DNA of 64,000 nt from NCBI GenBank assembly GCA_963555705.1, contig OY743172.1, positions 19,839,446 to 19,903,445 of the forward strand, written 5' to 3'. Below the pieces are notes generated by a model, which ran no database searches, was not told the origin of the DNA, and saw nothing but the letters and a program-made list of their open reading frames with translations. The first letter of the stretch is position 1; each line of letters opens with the position of its first letter. Of this stretch, positions 22,728 to 33,832 are shown in pieces. The translations under genes were made by a program, and so were the position numbers. Source of the stretch: Ligustrum vulgare (Eukaryota; Streptophyta; Magnoliopsida; Lamiales; Oleaceae).

Positions 22728-23360
22728 CTATATATAAAGGGAGAATAGTAGATCAGTGTGAATGCAATGTGGATTAGTTTGATGCAAAATCTAGATAGAT
22801 ATGAATGCATATATTGCCTTTATATATCCATGTGTGTGTGCGCGCACGCGCTAGTATTATTTTATGGTAAATACCAAACAATGGTTAATAATTTTTTAAT
22901 AATTTTTAATTTTAATAATTGTGAAAAGATTATATGATATAATAATTTCTTGATCTTCAATGTTGTTCAATTGTCGTATATTTGATGAGTTAAGATTAAA
23001 CACACAGTTATAGTTTATTGTGATTTTTTAACGAAAATTGAGAAAAAAGTTAAATATGTAAGGCAAATGCAGAAATTATAATAAATATATTTATATCTTG
23101 AACAAGCATCAATATTTGTACTCATAATATTTTATCTGATATAATATACAATTAAAAAGCTACAAAATTTGCATTATCATTCAATAAAATTTTCGATAAT
23201 TTGGATTATTTATGTTGTTTTTAAATTTTAATCATTGTTGTAATAAAAAATTATTTTTGTATCTTTTGTATTTCTGTTGATTGTGTATAATCATTAAATT
23301 TTATTAATGATTATCTATATTATTGCAGATAACAATTTCAATTCATTACACTGGTGAAAA
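22728..23360 (+). mobile_element. Helitron-like copy 2, continued after the Athila insertion
   Basis: It starts with the duplicated CTATA, then 'tataaagggagaatag' and the same series of motifs as copy 1 (a 'gtgtgtgcgcgcacgcgc' tract, 'ggtaaataccaaacaatgg' at 22866). Joining 12341-12351 to 22733 restores the 5' terminus seen intact at 63667. The 3' part is AT-rich and has no gene. The end is placed where the next terminus begins and is uncertain. Confidence 0.55.
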
Positions 23361-23860
23361 TCTATACTATATATAAAAGCAGGATATGTTGACAGAATTT
23401 AATTCTTAAATTCTTTATGTTTTAGTACTATAGTAAATAATTAATATGATGTTACTGTTATTTGTATATTTTGGTTATAATTATTATTATTTTTGTTATT
23501 AACATTAATACAAAATGAGCTCAATCAATATTTTTAATTATCAGTATTAAAATTATTATTTAATCATTGATTTTTTATTTATTTGTTGTTCTTAATATTA
23601 TGTAAATCATATGTATAGTCATCAATAATTAAATTATTTTTAATTATTAATGGTCAAATCATTTTTTATCTTTAATATTACAAATCATATTTCTAAATTA
23701 TATATTATATATTATTATTAAATATTTTAATAAATTAAGCATTTGTTCAGCAACTATATTTTTGTTTCGAGGTAAAATGTGTGATTGAAAATTAGTTTTA
23801 AAAAATATGTGGTTAAAAAGTGGGTTGAAAAAATCTGATGTTGATAGTGTTAATATTTTC
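23361..23860 (+). mobile_element. Another Helitron-like 5' end with AT-rich body and MITE
   Basis: TCTATACTATATATAAAAGC at 23361 matches the first 17 bases of the Helitron-like termini but then diverges ('aggatatgttgacagaattt'). The body to about 23860 is AT-rich without genes. A piece of the dispersed MITE family ('gcatttgttcagcaac', 'ggtaaaatgtgtgattgaaa') lies at 23735-23850. Confidence 0.4.
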
Positions 23861-23879
23861 GATTGTGGCAGTGATTAGT

Positions 23880-24870
23880 GGTTGGCGATTGTTTGGTGTT
23901 GGCCGTGAGTGGTGGTGGTGGTGGTGGTTTGGGAGGGGAGGGCGGTGGTGGTGGTAATATTGTTGGTGTGGGTCAGGTGGTGGTAGTGGAGGTAATATTA
24001 AGATTGACCGAGACCAATAATTTTGTAATTTGTGACTAGAAAATATTATGTGACCTAAAACTATATTCTCTTCGTCCCTATTATATAGACTTGTTTATTT
24101 ATTGGGAAGTACTTATTTTATTTGTTTACTAATGTACCCATATTTATTACTTCCAATAATAATATTCTTGATTTTTTTTATCATAATAATAGTCTTGATG
24201 TTAAATTAGGGTAAGTTGAAAATTTTATTGACAAAAATTATTTTTTCAATGAGATTAAATATGTTTTCTTAATCTGTGTGAAAAGTTAAAAGTTAAAACA
24301 ACCTATATAATTTGGGCGAAGGGAGTATATGATTGTTACAAAAATTGTAATTGTGGCTCATTATTTTTTAAGTGATTGTGACAAAAACTATAATTGTGGC
24401 TCATTATTTTTTAAGTTATGACCAATTAATTTGAAATTTGTGATTGATAAATAAATCATGACTTATACAATTCAAGATTTGTGACAAGAAAATAATTCTT
24501 GACACACAAACTCGTGAGTTGTGAACGAGAAATAAATTTTGACCTAAAAAATTATGTAAATTGTGACTCAAAAATAAGTTGTGACCTATAAAATTCATGA
24601 TTTATGACAATAAAGAAATTGTGACTCATAAATTGTTAAGTTGTGACCAAATAACTCGAAACTTGTGATCAAGATAAAATTGTTATCTAAAAACTCGAGA
24701 TTTGTGATCAAGAAATAAATTGTGACCTAAAAACCTCAAGATTTGTGATTGAGAAATAAGTTTTGACTTAAAATTTTGTGATTGTGACCATATATTTATA
24801 TTAGTGTGACCTTAACCTACTTAAACAATATAATATATTTAATTAATTAATTATGACCTTATTTTTTAAT
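23880..24870. mobile_element. Right part of a 'gtgacc'-family element, containing a Stowaway
   Basis: A GGTGGTGG-rich core edge (23905-24000) is followed by many 'gtgaccta', 'ttgtgatcaag' and 'ttgtgaccaa' words to 24820, then an AT-rich end. The order matches the right end at 7250-7745. A Stowaway MITE (24066-24325) interrupts it. No left end was found nearby. Confidence 0.4.
24066..24325. mobile_element. Stowaway MITE (260 bp)
   Basis: The ends are 'ttctcttcgtccc' on the left and 'gggcgaagggag' on the right, inverted and close to the Stowaway consensus CTCCCTCCGTCCC. TA dinucleotides at 24064-24065 and 24326-24327 form the expected target duplication. The interior is AT-rich and non-coding. 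Confidence 0.75.
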
Positions 24871-24884
24871 TAAAACATTAAGGT

Positions 24885-25760
24885 GGCGTTCTGTTTGTAT
24901 TTTATTTTGTATTTTCATTTTCGAAAATGTTTTGTGTTTTGTGTTTTCATTTTTGTTTTCAAATTTGCTGAAAACGCGTTTGGTTTGTCATTTCTGAAAA
25001 ATGTTTTTGAAAATGAAAAGCTGAAAAACACGTTCTGTTTGAAATTTTGCAGAACACTATTTAAACTATTTTTAATTAATTTGCTTGCAGAATACTACTA
25101 ACTCCAACTCAAATTTTCTTTCACAATACACTAAAAATATGGTTACATGCAACACACTAATGTGAGCATTAAGAGTCTATATTAACACAGCTTGGTCAGG
25201 TTCGAGACTTGAGAAAGCTCTATTTCTATTAAAATCCAGAAAATGCAAGTTCTTTCAAAACCACCAGAGTCCATTTATCATTGCATTTTTTGAAATATAA
25301 CAACAAGAATTCTCATTTAATTTTTTTTTTGTAATGTTGATATTGAATTCAATAAAACTTTATTTAAACTAAGTTCCAAGTTAGGATAATTCTCAAAAAA
25401 AAAAAAAAAAAAAAAAACTTTATTTAGGCTTAATTCCAAGCTAGGATAATTCTAAAAAAAAAAATAAAAAAATAAAAAAAATAAAAACTTTATATTAAGT
25501 TTAGTTCTAAGTTAAGATAATTCTATATTAAAAAAAAAAAAAAAAAAAAAATTCCCAAAACGTGTTTTCCGCGTTTTGGACATTTTTTGTCGAAATACAC
25601 ACAAAACGCCCAAAACGATGTTTCGGGCGTTTTCCGTTTTGTGTACAAATTTTTTTTTTTGTTTTCCAAAATGCGTTTTCGAAAATGGTAAAGAGAACGC
25701 GTTTTTAGCGTTTTCGAAAATAAAAACAGAAAACGATCTCAAAACAGCAAAGAGAACAGG
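24885..25760. mobile_element. Candidate hAT-like non-autonomous element rich in 'ttttcgaaaa'
   Basis: The left end 'ggcgttctgtttg' and the right end (reverse complement 'cctgttctctttgctg') are similar. Internal stretches of 'ttttcgaaaatg' and 'aacgcg' near both ends are complementary to each other. This pattern is typical of 'gttctgttt' MITEs. The middle (25350-25560) holds a poly(A)-bearing tandem repeat. No exact target duplication was fixed. Confidence 0.4.
25353..25555. repeat. Three tandem units of about 65-70 bp, each ending in a long A tract
   Basis: Each unit contains 'aactttat', 'agttc[c/t]aag', and 'taggataattct' or a variant, followed by 20 or more A residues interrupted by a few T. 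Units begin near 25355, 25418 and 25486. Confidence 0.75.
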
Positions 25761-26079
25761 GGCTTGTTTCTTAAGTTTGAAAGCGAAAATTGTTGTTGCG
25801 TGGGCGACTTTACTCGTGTTTATGTTGTTCAAAGATTTTTTTATGGATGCAGGTGGTTATAATATTTGGATAAGTGATGAAAATGTTGTTTTGTATTTGA
25901 GGACTAAGGATGTTAGGTCAAAAGAAAACAAATTGCTTTGATACCAAATTGATGTAGGAAAAAAAAGATGGAGAAAATGGGGCTCAAAAGAAATAATTGA
26001 GAGCGAGGGGAAAAACTTTATTCGTATAATTGCGGTGTGTTCCAAGACATATTACCTTAAGCCCATTTATACCTGGGAA

Positions 26080-27012
26080 TAATTTGGGGTTAATTGCACA
26101 ATATACTACATTTTTAGGACTAAATGCAAAATTACTACTCAAGAAAGAAAAATTGAAATATACGGTCTTCTACTCTTCTTCCTCCAAAAGGCACTGTCAT
26201 CTTCCCCGACTCTAAAGCGGCACATGCCACCACCTCTGACCACCATAACCATGACCATGACCATGACCAACACCACTTCCAGTGCACCACCACCACCACA
26301 ACATCAACCGGACCACCACAGCAACCAGAGCAACCAAAACCAGATCTGCACACAACTAGATCCGCACACAACACCACCACCACCACCACCACCATCATTG
26401 CAAGAAGCAGGAAACACCATCGCTAGAAAATTCAGAGCCTGCTTATGACATCATCGTTGTAGCGAAGACGATAACATCGTGACTGCACTCGACAACGCTC
26501 GTGCAACTAAGTGACTGGTCTATCTTTTGCTGCAGTGCCTCCACCAATGGAGATAAATCTTCCAGTTTCATTGACATGTGTGAATTTGCAGATGATGGGA
26601 TACATATTCAATTAGGGATCGAGCAAAAATGTCTGCAGTTTTGCATGGTAGTGGTGATATCGTCAGGTGGAGGTGATGATATTGAGAAGGCCACAATTAA
26701 TGATGGTGTAGAGAAGGTGGTTGTTGCCGTGGTGACTGTGGTGGTGGTGGTGGTCAGTGGTGGTGTCTCTGAGACAAAGTATCATAAAAAAGTGTAAAGT
26801 TTCAAATTGTGATACTGCAATTTCGTCCAAAGTATCATAAACATTTGATAAAGTTTTAGGTTGTGATACTTTAAAGGTATCATAAATATGATATTTAGAT
26901 AAAACAATATTTTTTTCAAAAAAGTAAAAATAAAGTACTTTTCAGTGATTATTTAAAATGAAGTAAGTTTCAATGATAATATCAAAAGTTGGGTATTTTT
27001 ACAAACGCCCCA
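26080..27012. mobile_element. Non-autonomous MULE-like element with CCACCA/GGTGGT core
   Basis: The left end reads 'ttggggttaattgcacaata' and the right end, reversed, 'ttggggcgtttgtaaaaata', so both begin with TTGGGG. The core has (CCA)n-type runs near 26372-26392 and (GGT)n-type runs near 26735-26762. The open frames here code for low-complexity His/Pro/Gly/Val-rich peptides and are not called as genes. Confidence 0.45.
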
Positions 27013-27297
27013 AGAATTTGACACTAATTTAATTAGTGAAAACTAAATAAACTCCTGATTTAAACAGATCTAATTAAAAAACAGCCACTATAATCTAGAT
27101 AAACTAAATTATAAAATAAAGACAATATTCACTAGTATTTCACCTTGAATAAATTTTCAACTATTTCCTCGTTGCATCAAGGTCATTGCCAAAATTAGGC
27201 TTCATTCTCTTTATTATTTTCAGACCTTTTAGTTTAAGTTTTCCAAATTACGAAAAACGCATTCACTTCCCATTTTAAAAAGAGTAATGCTATTTAT

Positions 27298-27325
27298 CTC
27301 AAGTAGAGATTGATCTCTACTTGAG
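27298..27325. repeat. Perfect 12-bp inverted repeat with 4-nt loop
   Basis: CTCAAGTAGAGA and TCTCTACTTGAG are separated by TTGA. It lies close to a 'gagtaatgctat' sequence that recalls the end of the TIR element at 46694. Confidence 0.7.
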
Positions 27326-27639
27326 TTGGCACACGTTCATTGGAGAATGAGGAGTTCTCCATGTGCACATGCACAAGACACCTCCTCATTTTTCAATTGA
27401 AAAGTGTCAACTGGGTAAAAATTAATCTTAAAGTTGAGATAATCTATCTATATATAATACAGGATAATCGTCACCATTTTTACGCACACACTTTCCCTCC
27501 CAAAATTATTTCTAAATCAAGAAATTTTTGCCACAAAAAAATGGAAAAAAAAACAAGTATTAAATGTAATTAATAAAAGTTAGTATTAAATGTTGGTATT
27601 AAATAATAGTTGGTACTAAATAGAAAGTTAATAATAAAT

Positions 27640-28375
27640 GTTGGTCAATATATATGTATGTATATTGAAGTTTTTAAAAAATATATGTAATCATCAATAC
27701 TTTAAAAATTAAGCTTAATCAAAAATTAAAATACATTAAAAAGAAAATTGGTGATAAATACAAATAAAATTTTAAAAAAATTTAATTAAGCGCCAAATTT
27801 TAAGACGCGTGTGTATTTTTTTTTCCTTCGTTGATTAGTGTTGTCTTTTTTAAAAAAAATTAAAATATCATTTGTACTATATTTTTTATTTGATGAGTGT
27901 ATAATCAAAAAAAATTCAAGAATTCCAAAAAAAAAAAAAATGTCTTGAGTACCGCATAAGACACTATCATTTCCTTAATATGCATATGTGTATATATATT
28001 TAAATTTTAATGTGTGTGTGTGTGTGTGTGTGTATTGGAGTTTTTATAAAATATATGTAGTCAATACATTAAAATTTAAACTTAATAAAAATTAAAATAC
28101 ATTAAGAAGAAAATTGGTGAAGAATAAAAATAAGATTAAAACAAATTTAATACAAAAAATTTAATTAAGAGCCAAATTTTAAGACGCATGGATATTTTTT
28201 CATATTTTGATTAGTGTTACTTTTTTTTTAAAATTTCGAATTCGATAATATATTTTAGTAAAATTTTATTTGTACTATATTTTTTATTTGATATGATTGT
28301 ATAATCAACATATTTTCATGAATTCCAAGAAAAAAAATAAATATCTTGAGCACCGTGTAAGACATTATCATTTCT
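27640..28375. repeat. Tandem duplication of about 360 bp, AT-rich
   Basis: The unit starting near 27650 and that starting near 28020 share, in order, 'ttgaagttttt/ttggagtttttat', 'aaaatatatgta', 'ttaaaatacattaa', 'aaaattggtga', 'gccaaattttaagacgc', 'gattagtgtt', 'aattccaa' and 'cttgag[t/c]accg'. A (TG)n microsatellite sits at the junction (28011-28033). No gene is present. Confidence 0.7.
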
Positions 28376-28435
28376 ATAATGTGTGTGTGTGTTGAAGTAT
28401 TTATAAAATCAATTCTGCTACTCGTACAGGGGCTT

Positions 28436-29270
28436 ATACAGATAGGAATACAGGTGAGCTGATGAGGCCCTAGTCAAAAATAGTTGAATAATTTTCAGTA
28501 TATTGACTAATATACCCCTTTGTCCTGTGTTTTTAATTCATTGAGACCCAGCTTATGTGGTTTTAAAAAAAAAGAAAGAACTGACGCGCAGCGGAGGAGA
28601 GGATATGGGGTTCAGTAGCTTCAACATTTTCAGGTCAGAAATTTGTTTCCTATTGCAAATCTTGTTTGTTTTTCGTCTACTTTGCAGTCTCTTGTTCGTC
28701 GTCGAGTTCGATTTGGGAAATTAGGGCTTTGAGATTTTTTTTTTATTTTGCTAGAAGCTGTTGAAGACAAGAATAAATCATCTTCTTATTAGATTTTTTT
28801 TTTTTTTTTGCGAAAATGTGTTAATTGTATCTCGAATCCTCTCATTTACAGTGTCAAACTCGTAAAATTTGATTTATTTCCCAAATTGAGTTATGCATTT
28901 CTGTATTAATTTACATGCGTTATGAATTTGGATAAAATTAGGTGTTCAAATTACTTCCCAACATGATTTATGCAATGTATGTACATGGGAACCTGTCTCA
29001 TAAATTTGGGTAATTTTCTTCTCCAGAATTACTACAAAAATGCTATATGCAAATCTTGGTCTTTGGATTTGTGTTCCTTGTATTTGGGTATTTAATTACT
29101 TTCCCAACATGATTTATGCAATGTATGTACATGGGAACCTGCCTCATGAATTTGGGTAATTTTCTTCTCAAGAATTACTGCAAAAATGATATGTGCAAGT
29201 CTTGGTATTTGGATTTGTGTTCTACTATTGTCAATAAATCCATTCATTTTGACGAGATTTTCTTTAGCAG
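28436..29270. other. No gene recognised; contains a short tandem duplication
   Basis: The stretch at 28585-28720 resembles a plant transcript leader in base composition but no protein can be read from it. A duplication of about 147 bp lies at 28949-29230. Confidence 0.35.
28949..29230. repeat. Tandem duplication, unit about 147 bp
   Basis: Both units contain 'cccaacatgatttatgcaat', 'gtacatgggaacctg', 'aatttgggtaattttcttct' and 'tggatttgtgttc' in the same order. The second unit starts near 29095. A handful of substitutions separate them. Confidence 0.85.
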
Positions 29271-30238
29271 AATTTGGGTCCAATAACGTGCAACTTAACT
29301 TGTGGGGCTTTTATCAACTTCTCATCACCAACACCAAGGGAACATGAGTTGATGTCCCGTGGTCGAAATCGAATGGTGTTTCCTCGAAAGTTAGAAAGTG
29401 TGGTTGATATCAATCTCTTCGATACGTGCAAAATCAGAAATGGAAACACAGAGGGAGGTGCAATTGGAAATGTGGATTGATATGCATGACTTAGTCATCA
29501 ATAATTGGTTATTAGTGTCCCATTTAATTAGCTAGTGGAACTATCTAGTATTTAAGCATGTTTGTTTTGAATAAGTTGGTGTGCGTGCATTGTTTAATGT
29601 TATTGAACTTGCAAACTCGTTTTGTATTTTGATGTGGTCCATGAATACAGTCAGTAGGTAGAAATGAGCAATGTTATGGCTCAAGTTTGGTGTTACTATG
29701 TATTATTATGGTGTAATGAATTTGGACTCATTTTGGAGTTTCCTATTACTACTGATGCTCACAGTGTTGCTTCAATCTTGATATTAGAATGTTGTCTACA
29801 ATTGAACCATCATTCCAGAAGGTTACATAAATGAAGAAAATTCTAAAAATTACACCATCACTGGAGCAGTGATATAATGAATAGAAGCAACCGAATAATG
29901 ATATTAACTTCATCTCTTAGTTTCAATGTGGATGAAGATAACAAAATACATACAATTGGCAAAAAATTCTTGGACCTATGTTATATGAATGGTAGTTGAT
30001 TTTACAAAAATAGACAGTTCATCAACACCCACTACTTCGGTCTACAAATTTCTTACAAAAGAGCAAAAATTCACAGTTACATATTTCCTCAAGGTAAACA
30101 CGGTTCGACTGCTAGATTCATCCAGTCGGTTGGAACTATGTTGACGTCGGGTGGATTAGTCAACTCCTATAAGTGCAAAGATTTGTTCGGCCCCTTCACT
30201 TTTCTCGTTGATGAACCAATTTGTCACAAATATGGAGT
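29271..30238. other. No gene recognised
   Basis: A 68-codon plus frame at 29274-29480 has no recognisable motif. The remainder is AT-rich. This may be the 3' flank of the FAR1-related pseudogene. Confidence 0.35.
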
Positions 30239-32450
30239 TCAAAAATTAGTCCAACTATAGTATAATGAATAAGAGATAAACTTTACATAAATGGAGTTAA
30301 AAAAAAAATTAGTCCAACTATATAAAACCTTTGATTTCTTGCTATTTCTATCTAACGCTCCTTTTAGACGTAGCTTTTTCGGTGCCCCCTTGCGTCGAGT
30401 GCACTTTGGGTCATTGATAATGGTTGTTATTGGGATATCATTATCATCACAGTTAGATTCGATACCTGGAGGGCACATCACATTGGTCCTGTGTGTCAAT
30501 GAATTTGCGATAAGTTTTTGCATCCAGACCATAACATCTCCACTTCGTGCTTCATCGTCTGCAACGAGGTTAGCAACTTGGGAAAAAATTTCACAAATTT
30601 CTTCATATCTTTGTTGACTTGGCGTGGTTCTCAAACCATCTAGTTCATGGTGACCCTAGAGTGTGATCGAGGGACATCTCTTCTCCATCTCCTGAGAATG
30701 TAGATCTCTGGAAGTGTCTTCACTCCAATTCGAATTAGAACAGCAATTGAATGTCGACACACTATACCTCTGAACTCGAACAAGTGACAGCTACAAACAA
30801 TGCTTGTACTCTCTTCATGAAAAGATACCCTAAAATACTTTTCCTTCAACGAACCATTTATCACAACATTCTCCCGCACTACATATAAGTTCTCGAAGTT
30901 TCCCTCATGTGTGGATACAACCTCACAATACATCATCTTTGCAGTGAACTCTTGTTTGAACTCCTTGAATTTTGCTAACGTGTACACGGATTGAAATTGT
31001 TTCTCCAAATCATACATAGTAACACAAGGAATCATTTGCGATAAAGACTTGAACTCAGCGTGGAATTACTTCTCCACCTTAGAACTCAAGGCACACTGAT
31101 ATTGCTCTACAAAATATTTAAGAGATGTTTTTGAATGAACGAATCCATCGAAAAATGCATTCAATGTCTCACTCCTTTGGGTTGTTGACATTCCGGCCCA
31201 AAAACTTGTCCGTAAGAAGCATGGAACCCACCGTGATCTATTCTCGTAAAGATCATTCAACCAATCATTCTCATGTAGATCAAATCTTTCAAGCATTATC
31301 CTCCAGCCATCTTCAAACTCAGCGATGCTTTGAGAATCATACACCACTTCATGTACAACCGACATAATGGAACCTTTTTCAGCATGGTAACCAAATTTCT
31401 CCAGTAGCTTCTTCAAAATATGCCACAGACACCATCGATACTTTGTAGTTGGAAACACGACCTCAATTTCATTCTGCATAGCCTGATCGTAATCCGTAAC
31501 AATGCCTGCAGGAGCTACATTAGACATGCATTCAAGCCAAGTCCTAAAAAGCCAAACAAATGACCCAGTGTCCTCGCTAGAAATTAAGCCACATCCAAGT
31601 AGAATTGATTGCCCATGGTGATTGACCCCTACAAAAGGAGCGAAAGGCATGTCATACTTGTTAGTCAAGTAAGTTGTGTTGAATGTGACTACATCACCAA
31701 ACTCCTTATATGCTATTCTACTCCTATTGTCTGCCCAGAATACATGTCGGAGTCGTGATTCATTGTCCAAATCCATGCTGAAAAAGAAGCCATTACTTTT
31801 GGATTGCATTTTCGAAAAATATGTCTGAATAGCAACAGTATCCCCTTCGCCAAGTCTTAGCCTCCTCACTTTCTCAATGTAGTTTTGACAATCTTTTTCT
31901 ACGCAAAGCAACTTCTCATAACCGCCTGCTTCAACAACTGTCGAGTTAAAACTTTTATGTAATGGAATGTCGGCCACGTCATTCACTTCAAGCCTTCGCT
32001 TCACAGCTGTAGTTAGTTCTCGATTACATCTGAACAATCTGGATTTCGAAGGGCTCGTTCTATGATTATGCTCCAGTTGAACAGAGTTAATTCTCCATTT
32101 CCCACATATTTCTAAAGACGTAGAAATCCTCGCTCTACAACCTGTTTGGATGGTTGGTTGTGGCTTCAAGCACTTGGTTGTGGTGCTGGGTCGACTTCCT
32201 TCTCGACCACATGTATATGTCACGTATCTAAGAGTTCCTGCTTCATCCTTCTTTGAATTTCGGTTTCTAACTGGAAACCCAACTTCTCGGGAGTATTTTT
32301 GTAAAAATCAAATAGGGCTTTTTCATTGTCGAACTTCATCCCTACTTGAGGCACTGTAATGTTCTTTTGATATCTTGTTCTTCTAGCTGTACATGATCAT
32401 CATCTCCATCCTCTTCATTTTCACATTCAATCCCTGATTCAACATAAAAG
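30239..32450 (-). pseudogene. FAR1-related sequence (MULE-derived transcription factor/transposase family), broken
   Basis: FAR1/FRS proteins are plant transcription factors descended from Mutator transposases. In order on the minus strand: an acidic N-terminal stretch (about 32360-32450); the FAR1 DNA-binding domain start (MKFDNEKALFDFYKN, 32339 down); a frameshift near 32275; GFPVRNRNSKKD and the 385-codon block 31066-32223 with the DDE-type transposase domain (GVNHHGQSILLGCGLISSED, IVTDYDQAM, HILKKL). An in-frame TAA at about 31063-31065 follows, then the block 30640-31035 with the SWIM zinc finger (CSCHLFEFRGIVCRHS). A frameshift near 30635 leads to the C-terminal block 30239-30634. The first catalytic position, usually FDTTY, reads FNTTY. 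Three or more lesions indicate a pseudogene. Flanking inverted repeats of a MULE were not found. Confidence 0.85.
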
Positions 32451-32490
32451 TTTGGTTAAAGGTTTTATATCCAAAACTTACCCTAATTAC

Positions 32491-32829
32491 CAGTGTTCTA
32501 AAACGCTTTGTGTGCGCACAACGCGCGCCTCAGCCGCGTCAAAATAGTGAAAAGCGTCTGAAAATTTTTTTATCTAAAAAACGTGAAAAAAGCGCGCATT
32601 ATGAGCGAGTAAGCGCGACGAAGTGCGAGAAAACGCGAAAAGCGTGACCGGAAGTGAGCCAAAGTGCGCTTATGATTTTTTTTTTTTTTAGGGGTTAAAG
32701 TATGTGTAAAATTTAAATTTTGTATATAGGAATTGAAAAAAGCTTTTTAATGCATACTTTTGCTTAAGCTTGAAAAGCTTGACACTCGGGCTCCCCGCTT
32801 CGTCAAGCTTCACGCTTTTTAGAACACTA
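32491..32829 (+). mobile_element. hAT-like MITE, copy 1 (339 bp)
   Basis: The ends are CAGTGTTCTAAAACGC on the left and, reversed, TAGTGTTCTAAAAAGCGTG on the right. The interior is rich in 'gcgc' words. The same sequence occurs in inverted orientation at 32841-33824. The target duplication is unclear (ctaattac versus ctagttta). The element has no gene. Confidence 0.7.
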
Positions 32830-32840
32830 CTAGTTTAACC

Positions 32841-33824
32841 CAGTGTTCTAAAAAGCGTGAATAGAGATGGCAACGGGGCGGATCGGACCCCGATCCGCCC
32901 CGCCCCGAGATTTTTTTGCCCGATCCGGATCCGCCCCGCGATCCGTCAAATTTCGGGTCGGGTCGGGCGGATCGGTCCACCGATCCGCCAAAAAAAAAAT
33001 TATTTTTTTTTATTTTTTTAATTTTTTTAAATTTTTTTAAATATATTTTAAATTAAATCTTTTATAAAAAATTTAGAAAATTTATTTTTTTATTAAATTT
33101 TATTTATTTTATTGAAACGAGACGTATAGAGGCCGATTCGCCGATTCAACGGATCGAGTTTTTTTACCATCACTTATTGTAATTCTTTCTTCAAATGAAG
33201 AACATGAAAAATGTGTTTTCTTTAAAATGTAAAGATTGTAGGTTATTCCCAAAAATTAAAGTTTGCTACAAAATTTATAATATTAGATTTTTATACATGA
33301 TAAAAAAAATTATATTAAAAAAAAAATTCGGATCGCGGATCGGGGCGGATCGGATCAGCCCCGATCCAAATCCGCTCCGTGAATTTTCGGATCGGGGCGG
33401 ATCACAAAAATTTCGATCCGTCGATCCACGGATTGGGATTTTTTCGGATCGGATCGGATCGGGTCGACGGGGCAGATCGGATTTTTTTGCCATCTCTAAG
33501 CGTGAAGCATGACGAAGCGGGGAGCCCGAGTGTCAAGCTTAAGCGAGAGTATGCGTTAAAAAGTATTTTTATATACAAAATTTAAATTTTACATATACTT
33601 TAACCCCTAAAAAAAAATTAAAAAAAAATAAAAATAAAAAAATATAAGCGCGCTTTGGCGCTTTCAGTCACGCTTTTCGCTCTTTCTTGCGCTTAAGCGT
33701 GCTTACTCGCTCATAATGCGCGCTTTTTTCATGTTTTTCGAATTTCAGACATTTTTTTCACGTTTTCGCTGTTTTGACGCGGTTGAGGGACGCTTCGCGC
33801 CTAGGCGCGTGTTTTAAAACACTG
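32841..33824 (-). mobile_element. hAT-like MITE, copy 2, inverted and carrying a nested MITE
   Basis: The ends are CAGTGTTCTAAAAAGCGTG and, reversed, CAGTGTTTTAAAACACGCGC. Flanking octamers gtttaacc (32833-32840) and gtttaacg (33825-33832) agree at seven of eight bases, the 8-bp duplication of hAT transposons. Without the 645-bp insert plus its duplication the element is about 340 bp, the size of copy 1, and it runs in the opposite direction. Confidence 0.75.
32862..33498. mobile_element. Nested MITE with 'tagagatggcaa' ends (637 bp)
   Basis: The left end is TAGAGATGGCAACGGGGCGG and the right end reversed begins TAGAGATGGCAAAAAAATCC. The octamer AGCGTGAA stands on both sides (32854-32861 and 33499-33506), giving an exact 8-bp target duplication. 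Both arms are full of 'ggatcgg' and 'gatccgcc' words and can pair with each other. The middle is AT-rich. Frames across the arms are shadows of the repeat. This is a widespread plant hAT-type MITE family. Confidence 0.85.
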
Positions 33825-33832
33825 GTTTAACG

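Noticed and set aside
26135..26797. Val/Gly-rich and Pro-rich frames
   Set aside because: Direct products of CCA and GGT repeats on opposite strands, not genes.
29274..29480. 68-codon plus frame as a small gene
   Set aside because: No motif, no clear splice partners, and an acceptor-like AG only; it cannot be distinguished from chance.
30239..32450. Intact autonomous MULE transposase
   Set aside because: At least one stop and two frameshifts, an altered catalytic residue, and no flanking terminal repeats found.
33195..33585. Arg/Asp/Ser-rich frames on both strands
   Set aside because: They lie in the 'ggatcgg' arms of the nested MITE.
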